A stretch of 64,000 nt of DNA from Rhizobiales bacterium Ga0077525 (GCA_001464835.1 LNDS01000036.1:1-64000); one strand, 5' to 3'; shown: positions 9,581 through 19,118, numbered from the stretch's first letter. A program made the numbers and translations. Notes: generated by a model from the letters alone, not told the origin.

Positions 9581-9859
9581 TTAATGATACTGTTCCAGGT
9601 CAATTTCGTAAGCATGGCCGTCAGCAAACTCGAATGTGATACACCAAGGTCCATTCACATGGACCGTATAGCGGGTCGGTTTAAAACCCCTCAGCGCATG
9701 GAATTGCGTTCCAGCATAGTCCATGTCCTGCGCACTCCCAGCCTGGTCGAGACGATCCAGCAAACGCAGGATGCGGCTTTCCAGGCGTCGATCAATCCGA
9801 CGCGCTCTACCTTCGCTCCAAAGCTCGGCCAAGGCTTTATGCTTGAAGGTCCTGATCAC
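9581..9859 (-). CDS. higB: HigB/RelE-type mRNA interferase toxin
   Basis: The 92-residue product matches the HigB branch of the RelE superfamily, ribosome-dependent mRNA endonucleases. The start VIRTFKHKALAELW, the central block DMDYAGTQFHALRGF and the C-terminal sequence FEFADGHAYEIDLEQYH (with the terminal Tyr-His typical of the family) are visible. Start is GTG at 9859; the frame stays open upstream but without family similarity. The predicted transcription start falls on this GTG, which suggests a leaderless message. Catalytic residues look intact, so the toxin is probably functional and held in check by HigA. Confidence 0.88.
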   Translation of the reverse strand: MIRTFKHKALAELWSEGRARRIDRRLESRILRLLDRLDQAGSAQDMDYAGTQFHALRGFKPTRYTVHVNGPWCITFEFADGHAYEIDLEQYH

Positions 9860-9865
9860 GCCGGA

Positions 9866-9894
9866 AATGTAGTCAATCAGAGGACATATGTCAA
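9866..9894 (-). promoter_or_regulatory. higBA promoter with embedded operator palindrome
   Basis: On the minus strand TTGACA (-35) is followed by a 17-base spacer and TACATT (-10). The perfect palindrome GACATATGTC at 9883-9892 overlaps the -35 box and spacer and is a candidate HigA binding site. The -10 box ends only six bases before the higB GTG, placing the transcription start at or next to the start codon. Confidence 0.65.
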
Positions 9895-9962
9895 CAAATC
9901 GACGACACATGAAAACAGGCGTCGCAGCCCGGCGGCGTGATGACAGGCCGTTCAGGAAAAGT

Positions 9963-11942
9963 CTATTCCGACCCATTGCCGCGGAATTTGATGATCTGCC
10001 CGCCATGGCGCGAGCGCAGGCCCAAGCGGCTAATCTGCGCGGCCAAATCGGCCTGCGTGAACGGCTTAGACAGCTTTGGCACCTTGACCACCGTGTCGTC
10101 GCCGATTTCGGCATAGCCGGTCGCGAGAATGACCGGAAAATCCGGCCGGTCGCGCCGAATGAGGCCGGCCAGTTGCAGCCCGGTCATTTTCGGCATCACC
10201 TGGTCGGTAATCACCAAGTCGATCTTGTCATCGGCGGCGAATATCTCCAGCGCCTCCTGGGCCGACGACGCGGCGTAGCAGGTGTGGCCGAGGTCTTCGA
10301 GCATAGCGACCGTGTTGGTCAGAACCAGCGGATCGTCATCGACCGCCAATATCAGAAGCGGCTGCGGATGATCGGGGGGCAGCGCAGCAGGTTGCGGCGC
10401 AGTCGAGAATTTCACACCCGCTTCGGCAACCGGCAGCCAGAGTTCGGCGACGGTGCCCTCGCCCTTTTTGCTTTGCAGGCTGAAGCGGCCGCCGAATTGT
10501 TGGGCCAGTCCATGCACCATCGACAGCCCGAGCCCGGTGCCCTTGCCCGGCCCCTTGGTGGTGAAGAACGGCTCGGTGGCGCGGCGCAAGGTGGTCTCAT
10601 CCATGCCCATGCCGCTGTCGGTCATCCGCAAATGCACATAGCGGCCGGGCCTCAAGCCAGACTCGCCGGCGGGCACCGCCTGTTCGCGCGCCGAAATGAC
10701 GATCTCGCCGCCGCCCGGCATGGCGTCGCGCGCATTGACGGCGAGATTGAGCAAGGCCAGTTCAAGCTGATTGGCGTCGCCAAGCACCGGCGGCAGCGCC
10801 AGCGGAAAGCGCAGCTCGAGCGACACCGCCGGGCCGAGCGAGCCTTGCAGCAATTCGGTCATGCCGCGAACCAGATCGGGAATGTCGACGGCTTCCTGTT
10901 TCAACTCCTGGCGGCGGGCGAAAGCGAGCATGCGCTTGGTCAGCGCGGCGCCGCGTTCCGCAGCCTTGGTGGCGTTGTCTAGAAGCGACAACAATTTGGG
11001 ATCGTCCGGCAGACGCTTGCGCATCAATTCGAGGCTGCCGAGCACCGCCATCAGCAGATTGTTGAAGTCGTGCGCGACGCCGCCGGTGAGCTGGCCGATG
11101 GCGTCCATCTTCTGCGACTGCAGGAAGGCCTCGCGCGTACGCTCCAACTGCTGCTGCGCGTCGCGCCGTTCGGTGATGTCGCGGGTAATCTTGGCAAAAC
11201 CGATGAGCTCGCCATTGTCGCGCCGGATCGCATCGATCACGACATGCGCCCAGAACCTGCTGCCGTCCTTGCGGACACGCCAGCCCTCGCGCTCGAAGCG
11301 GCCTTCGCGCAACACGGTGTCGAGCGCCAGTTTTGGCAGGCCGGTGGCGCGGTCTTCATCGGTGTAGAACTGCGAGAAATGCTTGCCGATGATTTCTTCC
11401 GGCAGATAACCCTTGATGCGCTGGGCGCCGAGATTCCAGTTGCTGACATTGCCCGACGGATCGAGCAGGTAGATCGCGTAATCGGTGACGCCCTGCACTA
11501 AAAGCTGGAATTGCTCCTGGCTTTGCCGCAAGGTTTCCTCAGCGGCCTTGCGCTCGGTCAGGTCGCGCGTGATCTTGGCGAAGCCAAGAAGTTCGCCTGA
11601 CGGCGCGCGGATCGGGTCGATGACGACATAGGCCCAGAAGCGGGTGCCGTCCTTGCGCAGACGCCAGCCTTCGGCCTCGAACTTGCCTTCCTGCTCCGCC
11701 ATGGCAAGCGCCCGCGCCGGCAATCCGGTGGCGCGATCCTCGTCGGTGTAGAACCGCGAGAAATGCTGGCCGATGATCTCGACGGCTTCATAGCCCTTGA
11801 AGCGCTGCGCGCCCGGATTCCAGCTGCTGACGATTCCGGCCGGATCGAGCATGTAGATCGCGTAGTCGGTGACCGCCTCGATAAGAAGGCGATAGCGTCC
11901 GTCTTCGCTCAGGGATGCAGCCAAGCGGCCCGTTGATTCCAT
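9963..11942 (-). CDS. PAS-PAS hybrid histidine kinase with C-terminal receiver
   Basis: The 659-residue protein has two tandem, mutually similar PAS domains with PAC motifs (about residues 15-135 and 142-262, each ending GFAKITRD.TERR/K). An HisKA-type dimerisation domain follows with phospho-acceptor His291 in GGVAHDFNNLL, then a HATPase (NAVNARDAMPGG, GTGLGLSMV), and a receiver domain from about residue 535 with acceptor Asp in DLVITDQVMPKMTG. There are no membrane segments, so it senses an intracellular signal. The VAHDFNNLL H-box is the HWE/HisKA_2-distinct type common in Hyphomicrobiales PAS kinases. It sits between murG and higB with no dedicated response regulator gene next to it. Its signal and target are unknown. 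Confidence 0.9.
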   Translation of the reverse strand: MESTGRLAASLSEDGRYRLLIEAVTDYAIYMLDPAGIVSSWNPGAQRFKGYEAVEIIGQHFSRFYTDEDRATGLPARALAMAEQEGKFEAEGWRLRKDGTRFWAYVVIDPIRAPSGELLGFAKITRDLTERKAAEETLRQSQEQFQLLVQGVTDYAIYLLDPSGNVSNWNLGAQRIKGYLPEEIIGKHFSQFYTDEDRATGLPKLALDTVLREGRFEREGWRVRKDGSRFWAHVVIDAIRRDNGELIGFAKITRDITERRDAQQQLERTREAFLQSQKMDAIGQLTGGVAHDFNNLLMAVLGSLELMRKRLPDDPKLLSLLDNATKAAERGAALTKRMLAFARRQELKQEAVDIPDLVRGMTELLQGSLGPAVSLELRFPLALPPVLGDANQLELALLNLAVNARDAMPGGGEIVISAREQAVPAGESGLRPGRYVHLRMTDSGMGMDETTLRRATEPFFTTKGPGKGTGLGLSMVHGLAQQFGGRFSLQSKKGEGTVAELWLPVAEAGVKFSTAPQPAALPPDHPQPLLILAVDDDPLVLTNTVAMLEDLGHTCYAASSAQEALEIFAADDKIDLVITDQVMPKMTGLQLAGLIRRDRPDFPVILATGYAEIGDDTVVKVPKLSKPFTQADLAAQISRLGLRSRHGGQIIKFRGNGSE

Positions 11943-12048
11943 CGTCCCGTAATCCCCCGGCCTGTCGCTTTTTATTGGCGCGATCCTAGGCAGTGTCCGT
12001 CAATGCGCGAAAACGAAATTGGTTCAACAGGTTGATGGATGGGGCCGG

Positions 12049-13134
12049 TTACGGGCGAGCGGTCCGCAACACCAGATCCGCCAGCCGTTCAGCGGCGTCG
12101 AGGGTACCAGCCGACTTGGCGGCTTGCGCCATGTGAGCCAGGCGCTTCGGATCGGCGGCCAATGCGGCGATCTCGGCGGCGAGGCGCTCGGGCGTGAAAT
12201 CACTTTGCACGATGCGGATGGCGCCGCCGGCCTCCTGCAAGACGCCGGCATTGGCGAACTGGTCCTGATCGAGCGCGCCCGGCAACGGCACCAGAATAGC
12301 AGGGCGACCGATGGCCGAGAGTTCCGCGATGGTCGAGGCGCCGGAGCGCGACACGATTAGATGCGCCGCCGCCATGCGCACCGGCAGATCGGAAAAGAAC
12401 GCCGCGCAACTGGCGGCGACGCCGAGTTTTTCGTACTGCGCCGACACCGCGTCGATATCCTCAGGCCTCGCCTGTTGCACGATATGCAGCCGCGCGCGGA
12501 TGTCTTCGCCGAGCAGCGCCACCGCCGGCGGCACGATGTCCGACATGACACGGGCGCCCTGGCTGCCGCCGAACACAAGAAGGCGGATGGTGCTATCGCC
12601 CTCCGGCGCGGTGTAAGGCACATGCTCGGCTTGCAGCACCAATGGCCGCACCGGATTGCCGGTGAAGGTCATCTTCGATTGCACGCTTGCATCGACATGA
12701 GAGAGCACGCGAAAGCCGGTGGCGATCGCCGTGACGCGCGACGCCAGCAGCCGGTTGGCGCGGCCCATGACGCTGTTCTGTTCGTGCAGGATGGTCGGCA
12801 CGCCGCGCAAGCTCGCCGCCCACAGCGGCGGCACGGTCGGATAGCCGCCAAAGCCGACCACGGCCGAGGGCTTGATGCGGCCGATCACCGACCAGGCTTT
12901 CAGCGTGCCGCGCGCCAGCATCAGCGCGGTGCGCGCCAATGACAATGGATCGCGGCCGCGCACGGTCGCGCTCGGAATGAGATGGACGTCGCGGGCGGGA
13001 AATTTGAAATGCGCGGCGCGGACATCGGTGGCGAGATCGACAATGGCGCCGCGCTTCTGCAGCGCGACGGCAAGCGCTTCGGCCGGAAACAGATGGCCGC
13101 CAGTGCCGCCGGCGCAGAGGAGGATGAGCGGCAT
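12049..13134 (-). CDS. murG: UDP-N-acetylglucosamine--lipid-linked MurNAc-pentapeptide GlcNAc transferase
   Basis: MurG is the inner-face membrane-associated glycosyltransferase that converts lipid I to lipid II. The 361-residue product starts MPLILLCAGGTGGHLFPA, the GGTGGH donor loop, and has HEQNSVMGRANRLLA for the acceptor side. The block FGGSQGARV and the UDP-GlcNAc pocket sequence SRSGASTIAELSAIGRPAILVP follow near residue 265. Its ATG overlaps the ftsW stop by one base (TGATG), so the two are co-translated. The longer open frame that runs upstream is ftsW read out of frame and was discarded. Confidence 0.97.
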   Translation of the reverse strand: MPLILLCAGGTGGHLFPAEALAVALQKRGAIVDLATDVRAAHFKFPARDVHLIPSATVRGRDPLSLARTALMLARGTLKAWSVIGRIKPSAVVGFGGYPTVPPLWAASLRGVPTILHEQNSVMGRANRLLASRVTAIATGFRVLSHVDASVQSKMTFTGNPVRPLVLQAEHVPYTAPEGDSTIRLLVFGGSQGARVMSDIVPPAVALLGEDIRARLHIVQQARPEDIDAVSAQYEKLGVAASCAAFFSDLPVRMAAAHLIVSRSGASTIAELSAIGRPAILVPLPGALDQDQFANAGVLQEAGGAIRIVQSDFTPERLAAEIAALAADPKRLAHMAQAAKSAGTLDAAERLADLVLRTARP

Positions 13135-14279
13135 CACGCCGCGCTCGGCGACAGGCCCGGCGCGGTCAAGACGGCGCCGCGCGGGCGCTCGCGCGTCAAC
13201 GCCAGCAGCATGCCCATGCCATAGGCCAAGGACAGCATCGACGAGCCTCCATAGGAAATGAACGGCAGCGTCATGCCCTTGGCCGGAATCAAATGCAGAT
13301 TGACCGCCATATTGATCGCCGACTGCGCGGCAAACAGCATGGTGAGGCCGGCGGCGGCGAAGCGCGTGAACGGGTCCTCGTTGCGCATGGCGCGGATGAG
13401 CGCGCGAATGACGATGAAGGAAAACAACGCGACCAGTGCGAGGCACAGCGCAACGCCGAATTCCTCCGCCGCGACGGAGAAAACGAAATCGGTGTGGCTC
13501 TCCGGCAGCAGGCGCTTGACCGTGCCCTCGCCCGGCCCGCGGCCGAACCAGCCGCCGCGCATGAAGCTCTCGGTGGCGATGTCGATATTGAAGGTGTCGC
13601 CGGAACCCGGATTGAGAAAGCGGTGAATGCGCGAAGCGACATGCGGCACCGTCGAATAGGCGACCAAGAGGCCGACGCCGGCGACACCGGCCAGGCCGAA
13701 CATCCAGATGACGCGCATGCCGGCCATGAAGAACAGCGCGCTCCACACCATGACGATCAGCATGCTCTGGCCGAAATCCGGCTGGATGACCAGCAACGCG
13801 ACGACCGCCAGCAGCAGCACCAGCGCCATGGCGTTGGCCGGCATTTCCGGACGCCTGGCCGATTCGCCGAACAGCCAGGCGACCAGAATGACGAAGGCCG
13901 GTTTCAGGAACTCGGACGGCTGGATGTTGATGCCGAAGATCACCAGCCAGCGCTTGGCGCCCTTGATCTCCTGGCCGAACATCGGCGTCGCCGCCACCAT
14001 GGCGATGGCGACAATAAAGACGGCCAGCGACAGCCGGCGGATCTGATGCGGTGTCAGGAACGATACCGACAACAGGATAGCGATCGTGGGAAACAGGAAA
14101 ACGATATGCCGGTTGACGAAGTAAAATGGATCGAGGCCGAGGCGCCCGGCAACCGGCGGCGAGGCGGCGAGCGACAGCACGACGCCGGCCAGCATCAGCG
14201 CGCCGATGGCGGCCAAGGTCAACCGGTCGACCGTCCACCACCATTCGCCGAGCGGTGTGCGTTGTGCGCGCGAAATCAT
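13134..14279 (-). CDS. ftsW: SEDS-family peptidoglycan glycosyltransferase FtsW
   Basis: FtsW is the septal SEDS polymerase that works with FtsI. The 381-residue product has about ten transmembrane segments and the SEDS signature sequences KRWL.IFGINIQPSEFLK, VIQPDFGQ and the C-terminal ISYGGSSMLSLAYGMGM. The conserved Asp in the large periplasmic loop (near ESHTDFVFSVAAEEFG) is present. It is translationally coupled to murG. Upstream lie a TTTA-N7-TTAA motif and a terminator belonging to the DUF892 gene, so transcription of ftsW probably starts in the 60 bases between terminator and start codon. Confidence 0.96.
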   Translation of the reverse strand: MISRAQRTPLGEWWWTVDRLTLAAIGALMLAGVVLSLAASPPVAGRLGLDPFYFVNRHIVFLFPTIAILLSVSFLTPHQIRRLSLAVFIVAIAMVAATPMFGQEIKGAKRWLVIFGINIQPSEFLKPAFVILVAWLFGESARRPEMPANAMALVLLLAVVALLVIQPDFGQSMLIVMVWSALFFMAGMRVIWMFGLAGVAGVGLLVAYSTVPHVASRIHRFLNPGSGDTFNIDIATESFMRGGWFGRGPGEGTVKRLLPESHTDFVFSVAAEEFGVALCLALVALFSFIVIRALIRAMRNEDPFTRFAAAGLTMLFAAQSAINMAVNLHLIPAKGMTLPFISYGGSSMLSLAYGMGMLLALTRERPRGAVLTAPGLSPSAA

Positions 14280-14316
14280 GTCCCAAACCTTCGGGGCCCA
14301 AGCTGACGCTTTACGG

Positions 14317-14331
14317 TTTACGAAGGCTTAA
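14317..14331 (-). promoter_or_regulatory. CtrA-like motif upstream of ftsW
   Basis: The plus-strand sequence TTTA-CGAAGGC-TTAA departs from TTAA-N7-TTAA at one position. It lies 38 bases ahead of the ftsW ATG and just after a terminator, where a new promoter is needed. CtrA binding is inferred from the motif. Confidence 0.45.
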
Positions 14332-14338
14332 CGAAGAC

Positions 14339-14371
14339 GAAAAAGCCCTCCGCGGGGTACGCGGAGGGCTT
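14339..14371 (-). terminator. Rho-independent terminator of the DUF892 gene
   Basis: A perfect 10-bp stem (GCCCTCCGCG / CGCGGAGGGC) with a five-base loop is followed on the minus strand by five T residues. It lies 28 bases after the DUF892 stop and before ftsW, so it should stop transcripts arriving from murD. A TTT on the plus side gives only weak bidirectionality. Confidence 0.85.
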
Positions 14372-14398
14372 TGGCGGCTCGATCGCGGGGGGATGCGA

Positions 14399-14899
14399 TC
14401 AGGCCGCTTCGGCTTCCTGGTTGACGACGCTTTCCGCGATCTGCGTCAGCGTTTTGTCGGTGGCCTTTTCCTCGGCCAAAGTTTCGTCGAGCAGCTTGAC
14501 GGCGTCCTTGAGGCCCAGTTCGTTGGCCCAGGTGCGCATCGTGCCGTAGCGCGAGATCTCGTAGTGCTCGACCGCCTGCGCGGCGGCGAGCAGGCCGGCG
14601 TCGAGCGCGGGCGAGCCCTTGTACTCTTTCATGATCTCGGCGCCCTCGTCGGTGATGCCGACGATGGCATCGCAGGTTTTGCCGACCGGCTTCTTGTCGA
14701 TGATGGCGAAAATCTTTTCCAGCCGTTCGATCTGCACTTCGGTCTCGCCGTGATGCTTCTCGAAGGCCGCTTGAAGTTCCTCGGCCTGCGCGGCCTTCTG
14801 CATCTTGGGCAGCGTGGCGAGAATTTTCTTCTCGGCGAAATAGATGTCTTTTAACGTATCGTGGAAGAGGTCTTCGAGCATCTTGGGTTGCTTGGCCAT
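14399..14899 (-). CDS. DUF892 (YciF-type) ferritin-like protein
   Basis: The 166-residue all-helical protein carries the DUF892 pattern: FHDTLKDIYFAEKKILATLPKM near the start, EKHHGETEVQIERLEKIF near residue 45, and AVEHYEISRYGTMRTWA near residue 110, with the Glu and His residues spaced as in di-iron ferritin-like bundles. YciF-type proteins are stress-induced and their exact chemistry is not settled. The ATG at 14899 follows an AGGAG ribosome-binding site; upstream sequence in frame is not part of the family. The gene lies between murD and ftsW, has its own terminator, and is not a standard dcw member, so it looks like an insertion. Confidence 0.9.
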   Translation of the reverse strand: MAKQPKMLEDLFHDTLKDIYFAEKKILATLPKMQKAAQAEELQAAFEKHHGETEVQIERLEKIFAIIDKKPVGKTCDAIVGITDEGAEIMKEYKGSPALDAGLLAAAQAVEHYEISRYGTMRTWANELGLKDAVKLLDETLAEEKATDKTLTQIAESVVNQEAEAA

Positions 14900-14993
14900 T
14901 GGCGGGCTCCTGTTCGGGATGGTGATTACGCCGTCCCAACACACACCGGTGCCGATGGTTCCTGTACGCCGGCGCACATAGGCGCGGCGCGCG

Positions 14994-16403
14994 CTAAATT
15001 TTTGTCACGCCGGGTAATGCCAGAACCAGGTCGTGGAATGCGCGGCCGCGCACTTCGAAGTTCGGATACTGGTCAAATGAGGCGCAGGCCGGCGACAACA
15101 GCACCACCGGTTCCTTGAGACCGGAGGCTTCGGCGTCGCGCGCGGCGGCATCGACCGCCCGCGACAGCAGCCCCGTGATTTCGTACTCGACCTTGCCGTC
15201 GAGCGTTTTGGCGAAGGCGTCGGCCGCCTCGCCGATCAGGTAAGCCTTGCGGATGCGCGGCCAGTAGTCCGACAGGCTGTCGATGCCGCCGGCTTTCGGC
15301 TTGCCGCCGGCGATCCAGAAAATGTCCGGGAAGCTCGCCAGCGCCTTTTCGGTCGAGTCGGCATTGGTGGCTTTTGAATCGTTGACGAAGAGCACGCTGC
15401 CCGCGGCGGTTTTCCTGGTTCCGATCGGCTGCATGCGGTGCGCCAGGCCCGGGAACGTCACCAGGCCTTTCTGGATGTCGGGGAAGTCGAGGCCTAGCGC
15501 GACGCAGGCGGCGATGGCGCAGGCGGCATTCTGGGCATTATGCGCGCCGCGGAGTGCGCCAATACCGGCAAGCTGCGCCACCGGATAGGCCTTGCCGGCC
15601 TTGCTCTGCACGATGCGGCTGCCCTCGGCATAGAAGCCGTCGCGCAACGGCCCTTCGACCGAGACGCGCACCACATTGCGGCCGGCGCGTTCGAGCCGTT
15701 CGGCGGCGGCGCGGGTGTAGCTGTCGTCGACACCGATGACCGCCGTGCCTCCCTCCTCCACTTGCGCGACCAGCAAGGTCTTGAGCGCGGCGTAATTCTC
15801 GATGGTGCCATGACGGTCGAGATGATCGGCCGAGACGTTGAGCAGAATGCCGACGGTCGCGCGCAGCGACGGCGCCAGATCGATCTGGTAGCTCGAGACT
15901 TCCAGCACATAGGTGCGGCCGTCGGCGAACGGCTCTAGCGCCAGCGCCGCGGTGCCGATATTTCCGCCCATTTGCGCGTCGCCGCCGGCGGCATTGATGA
16001 GATGCGCGGTCAGCGCCGTGGTGGTCGATTTGCCATTGGTGCCGGTGATGGCGACCAGCGGACAGTTGAAGCCGGAGGCGGCGCGCTCGCGGCAGAACAG
16101 CTCGATGTCGCCGATGACCTCGACGCCTTCGCGATGCGCGCGCGCCACCGTCCAGTGCGGCGTCGGATGCGTCAGCGGCACGCCGGGCGCCAGCAGCAAA
16201 GCGGAAACGTTCGACCAGTCGATGTCGCTGAGGTTCGCCGTCCTGATGCCGGCGGCGTTGGCCTGCTCGACCTTGAGCGGCGCGTCGTCGAAAGCGATGA
16301 CATCGGCGCCGCCGGCGATCAGCGCGCGCGCCGTCACCATGCCGGAGCCGCCGAGGCCGAACAGCGCCACCGTTTTGCCTGAGAATACCGTAATCGGAAT
16401 CAT
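14994..16403 (-). CDS. murD: UDP-N-acetylmuramoylalanine--D-glutamate ligase
   Basis: MurD adds D-glutamate to UDP-MurNAc-L-Ala in the cytosol. The 469-residue product has the N-terminal [14 protein letters not shown]ossmann motif, the ATP loop GTNGKSTTT starting at residue 121, and the C-terminal [11 protein letters not shown] block that binds the carbamylated-lysine region and substrate. The ATG at 16403 was chosen because everything in frame upstream is translated from a palindromic repeat. It follows mraY across that repeat and precedes the DUF892 gene by 94 bases. Confidence 0.96.
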   Translation of the reverse strand: MIPITVFSGKTVALFGLGGSGMVTARALIAGGADVIAFDDAPLKVEQANAAGIRTANLSDIDWSNVSALLLAPGVPLTHPTPHWTVARAHREGVEVIGDIELFCRERAASGFNCPLVAITGTNGKSTTTALTAHLINAAGGDAQMGGNIGTAALALEPFADGRTYVLEVSSYQIDLAPSLRATVGILLNVSADHLDRHGTIENYAALKTLLVAQVEEGGTAVIGVDDSYTRAAAERLERAGRNVVRVSVEGPLRDGFYAEGSRIVQSKAGKAYPVAQLAGIGALRGAHNAQNAACAIAACVALGLDFPDIQKGLVTFPGLAHRMQPIGTRKTAAGSVLFVNDSKATNADSTEKALASFPDIFWIAGGKPKAGGIDSLSDYWPRIRKAYLIGEAADAFAKTLDGKVEYEITGLLSRAVDAAARDAEASGLKEPVVLLSPACASFDQYPNFEVRGRAFHDLVLALPGVTKI

Positions 16404-16421
16404 GAACGTTGCCGTATCCGT

Positions 16422-16528
16422 TCCCTCCCCCCTTGCGGGGGAGGGACAGGGAGGGGGGTGTTGGGCAGTGCGCGCTGTGCCTCGCACCCCCCTCCCCAAC
16501 CCTCCCCCTCAAGGGGGGAGGGAGAAGA
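16422..16528. repeat. C/G-tract palindromic intergenic repeat (CCCTCCCC type)
   Basis: Two hairpins, CCCTCCCCCCTTGCGGGGGAGGG and CCCTCCCCCTCAAGGGGGGAGGG, flank a middle part that is itself partly inverted (GGGAGGGGGGTG / CACCCCCCTCCCC). It fills the gap between mraY and murD. It belongs to the same broad class as the element between murF and murE. No coding content. Confidence 0.85.
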
Positions 16529-16551
16529 AAGGAAGCAGCGACACGTCTTAA

Positions 16552-17640
16552 TCATCTCAACTTCAAGCTCGCCAGGCCGGCGAGCGCCAGCACGACGGCG
16601 ACGATCCAGAAACGGATGACGATCTGCGGCTCGGTCCAGCCCATTTGTTCGTAGTGATGATGGATCGGCGCCATCTTGAACACGCGTTTTCCCGTGAGCT
16701 TGAACGACACCACCTGGACGATGACCGACACGGCTTCCAGCACGAACAGCCCGCCGATGATGCCGAGCACGATCTCGTGCTTGGTGGCGACCGCGATCGC
16801 GCCCAGCATGCCGCCAAGCGCCAGCGAACCGGTGTCGCCCATGAAGATCGAGGCCGGCGGCGCATTGAACCAGAGAAAGCCGAGCGAGGCGCCGATCAGG
16901 GCGCCGCACAGCACGGCGAGTTCGCCGGTGCCGGCGACATAGCGGATTTGCAGATAATCGGCGAACACCAGATTGCCGGCGAGGTACGAAATCATGCCGA
17001 AGCTGGCCGCCGCGATCATCACCGGCACGATGGCGAGGCCGTCGAGCCCGTCGGTGAGATTGACCGCGTTGCCGGCGCCGACGATGACGAAGGCGCCGAA
17101 CAGCACGAAGAAGATGCCGAGATTGAACACCGCGTCCTTGAAGAACGGGAACACCAGCGAGGTCGCGATCGGCCCCTTGCCGAGATAGGCGATCGCCACG
17201 CAGGCGATCACGGCGATGAGCGTTTCCGCGGCCAGCCGGGTGCGGCCGGAGAAGCCGTTATTGGCGCTCTGCTTGGTGACTTTCAGGTAGTCATCGTAAA
17301 AGCCGATCAGGCCGAACGACAGAGTGACGCCGAGCACGATCCAGACATAAGGGTTCGACGGGTTCGCCCACAGCAAGGTCGAGACCAGCATGCCGGACAG
17401 GATCATCAGCCCGCCCATGGTGGGCGTGCCCTTCTTGGAAATGAGATGCGACTGCGGCCCGTCGGTGCGGATCGGCTGTCCCTTGCCCTGGCGCAGGCGC
17501 AGCATGTCGATGATCGGACCGCCAAACAGGAACACGAACACCAGCGCGGTGACGATGGCGCCGCCTGTGCGAAAGGTGATGTAGCGGAAGACGTTGAAGA
17601 ACGAGACTTTGTCGGAGAGCTCGGTCAGCCAATAAAACAT
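16552..17640 (-). CDS. mraY: Phospho-N-acetylmuramoyl-pentapeptide transferase
   Basis: MraY is the ten-helix inner-membrane enzyme that moves phospho-MurNAc-pentapeptide onto undecaprenyl phosphate, giving lipid I. The 362-residue product begins MFYWLTEL, the usual family start, and contains the catalytic Asp motifs GFYDDYLKV and [10 protein letters not shown] plus [12 protein letters not shown] and the cytoplasmic loop [11 protein letters not shown]. The ATG at 17640 fits the 360-residue family length; an upstream in-frame start would add 19 hydrophilic residues and was rejected. It is 19 bases downstream of murF. Confidence 0.97.
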   Translation of the reverse strand: MFYWLTELSDKVSFFNVFRYITFRTGGAIVTALVFVFLFGGPIIDMLRLRQGKGQPIRTDGPQSHLISKKGTPTMGGLMILSGMLVSTLLWANPSNPYVWIVLGVTLSFGLIGFYDDYLKVTKQSANNGFSGRTRLAAETLIAVIACVAIAYLGKGPIATSLVFPFFKDAVFNLGIFFVLFGAFVIVGAGNAVNLTDGLDGLAIVPVMIAAASFGMISYLAGNLVFADYLQIRYVAGTGELAVLCGALIGASLGFLWFNAPPASIFMGDTGSLALGGMLGAIAVATKHEIVLGIIGGLFVLEAVSVIVQVVSFKLTGKRVFKMAPIHHHYEQMGWTEPQIVIRFWIVAVVLALAGLASLKLR

Positions 17641-17659
17641 CGGATCAAACCTTGCGCCG

Positions 17660-19090
17660 TTATGATTGTGCCGGCTCGATCGCCGGTTTACCTGCAAACT
17701 GCCGTTCCAGCGCCTTGACGATGGGGCCCATTTTCGAGCCGAACGAACCTTTGACCATCACCGCGTCGCCGGCGCGAATGGCCGCCAGCACGGCCGGCTC
17801 CAGTTGCGCCGCGGTCTCGGCATAGCCGCCCCGGCGGCCGGAGGGAAGAGCCTGCCACAGCGAATGCATCAACGGTCCAGAACAATACACCAGATCGACC
17901 TTGTTCGCCGCAACCGCCTCGGCGATGGCGGCATGCAACCGCTCGCCTTCGGCCCCCAATTCCAGCATGTCGCCGAGCACAGCGATGCGGCGGCCCTGCG
18001 GCCCGATGTCGGCCTGGCCAAGCAGCGCGATGGCGGCAGCCATCGACGCAGGATTGGCGTTGTAGCTTTCGTCGATCAGCAAGGCCCTGCCGCCGGACAC
18101 CGTCAACGTCAGGCGTGCGCCGCGGCCGACCGGCGCGCGCAGCTTGCTCAGCGCCAGGGCGGCATGCGCCAGATCGGCGCCGGCAAGGGATGCCGCCGCC
18201 AGCACGGCCAGCGAATTCATGACCAGATGACGGCCGGGCGCGCCCAGCTTGTAGGTGACGTCGTCGCCGAGAATATCGGCATGGACGCAGGACGAGTCGG
18301 ATTTCAGCGCCTGGCGCACCAGCCGCGCCTTGGCCTCGGCGTGTTCGCCGAAAGTGACAATGTTGGTGACGCCGGCCGCCTTGGCCGCAGCGGCGAGCCG
18401 CTGATACTGATTGTTGTCGCGGTTGATGACCGCCGCGCCGCCGGGCTCGAGGCCAGTGAAAATCTCCGCCTTGGCGTCGGCGATTTTCTCGACGCTGCCG
18501 AAATATTCCAGATGCACCGGCTCGACCGTCGTGACGATGGCGACATGCGGACGCACCAGCGCCACCAGCGGCGTGATCTCGCCGGCGTGGTTCATGCCGA
18601 TCTCGAACACGGCGTATCTCACGTCCGCCGGGCAGCGCGCCAGCGACAGCGGCACGCCCCAGTGATTATTGTAGGACGCCGCCGAGGCATGCGTCTCGCC
18701 ATCGGCGGACAATGCGAGGCGCAGCGCCTCCTTGGTGCCGGTCTTGCCGACCGAGCCGGTGACGGCGATGATTTTAGCCTCGGTGCGGGCGCGCGAAGCG
18801 CGGGCCAGATCGCGCAACGCATCCAGCACGTCATCGACGATGAGCAGCGGCGCATCGTCGGCAAACATCGCGCGCTTGGCGCGGGCAATCACGGCGAGCC
18901 CGGCACCCGATTGCAGCGCGGCCTCGACGAAGTCATGGCCGTCGCGCGCGTCGGTCAAAGCGAAAAAGGCATCGCCATTGCCAACGGTGCGGCTATCGAT
19001 GGATATGCCACTGACGGATTCGGGCAAGGCGCCTGATTTCTCGGCGCGCATCGCGGCGGCCATGGCGGAGACGGTCCAGAGGGGGGTCAT
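17660..19090 (-). CDS. murF: UDP-N-acetylmuramoyl-tripeptide--D-alanyl-D-alanine ligase
   Basis: MurF attaches the D-Ala-D-Ala made by Ddl to the tripeptide precursor. The 476-residue product shows the N-terminal [16 protein letters not shown] block, the ATP loop GSVGKTGTK at 112-120, the [15 protein letters not shown] segment and [10 protein letters not shown] near residue 330, all typical of MurF. It precedes mraY closely and follows murE after 187 bases that contain a palindromic repeat. Confidence 0.96.
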   Translation of the reverse strand: MTPLWTVSAMAAAMRAEKSGALPESVSGISIDSRTVGNGDAFFALTDARDGHDFVEAALQSGAGLAVIARAKRAMFADDAPLLIVDDVLDALRDLARASRARTEAKIIAVTGSVGKTGTKEALRLALSADGETHASAASYNNHWGVPLSLARCPADVRYAVFEIGMNHAGEITPLVALVRPHVAIVTTVEPVHLEYFGSVEKIADAKAEIFTGLEPGGAAVINRDNNQYQRLAAAAKAAGVTNIVTFGEHAEAKARLVRQALKSDSSCVHADILGDDVTYKLGAPGRHLVMNSLAVLAAASLAGADLAHAALALSKLRAPVGRGARLTLTVSGGRALLIDESYNANPASMAAAIALLGQADIGPQGRRIAVLGDMLELGAEGERLHAAIAEAVAANKVDLVYCSGPLMHSLWQALPSGRRGGYAETAAQLEPAVLAAIRAGDAVMVKGSFGSKMGPIVKALERQFAGKPAIEPAQS

Positions 19091-19118
19091 CGAGAGATTC
19101 CAGACAAAGTGCTCTTCT

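Noticed and set aside
12049..14301. A 750-codon open frame suggesting an ftsW-murG fusion
   Set aside because: Only its last 361 codons are MurG; the earlier part is the ftsW region in the wrong frame, and real FtsW lies in another frame with intact SEDS motifs.
16422..16528. The C/G-tract hairpins after mraY as a rho-independent terminator
   Set aside because: No T-run follows on either strand and murD continues the operon; it fits an intergenic palindromic repeat better.
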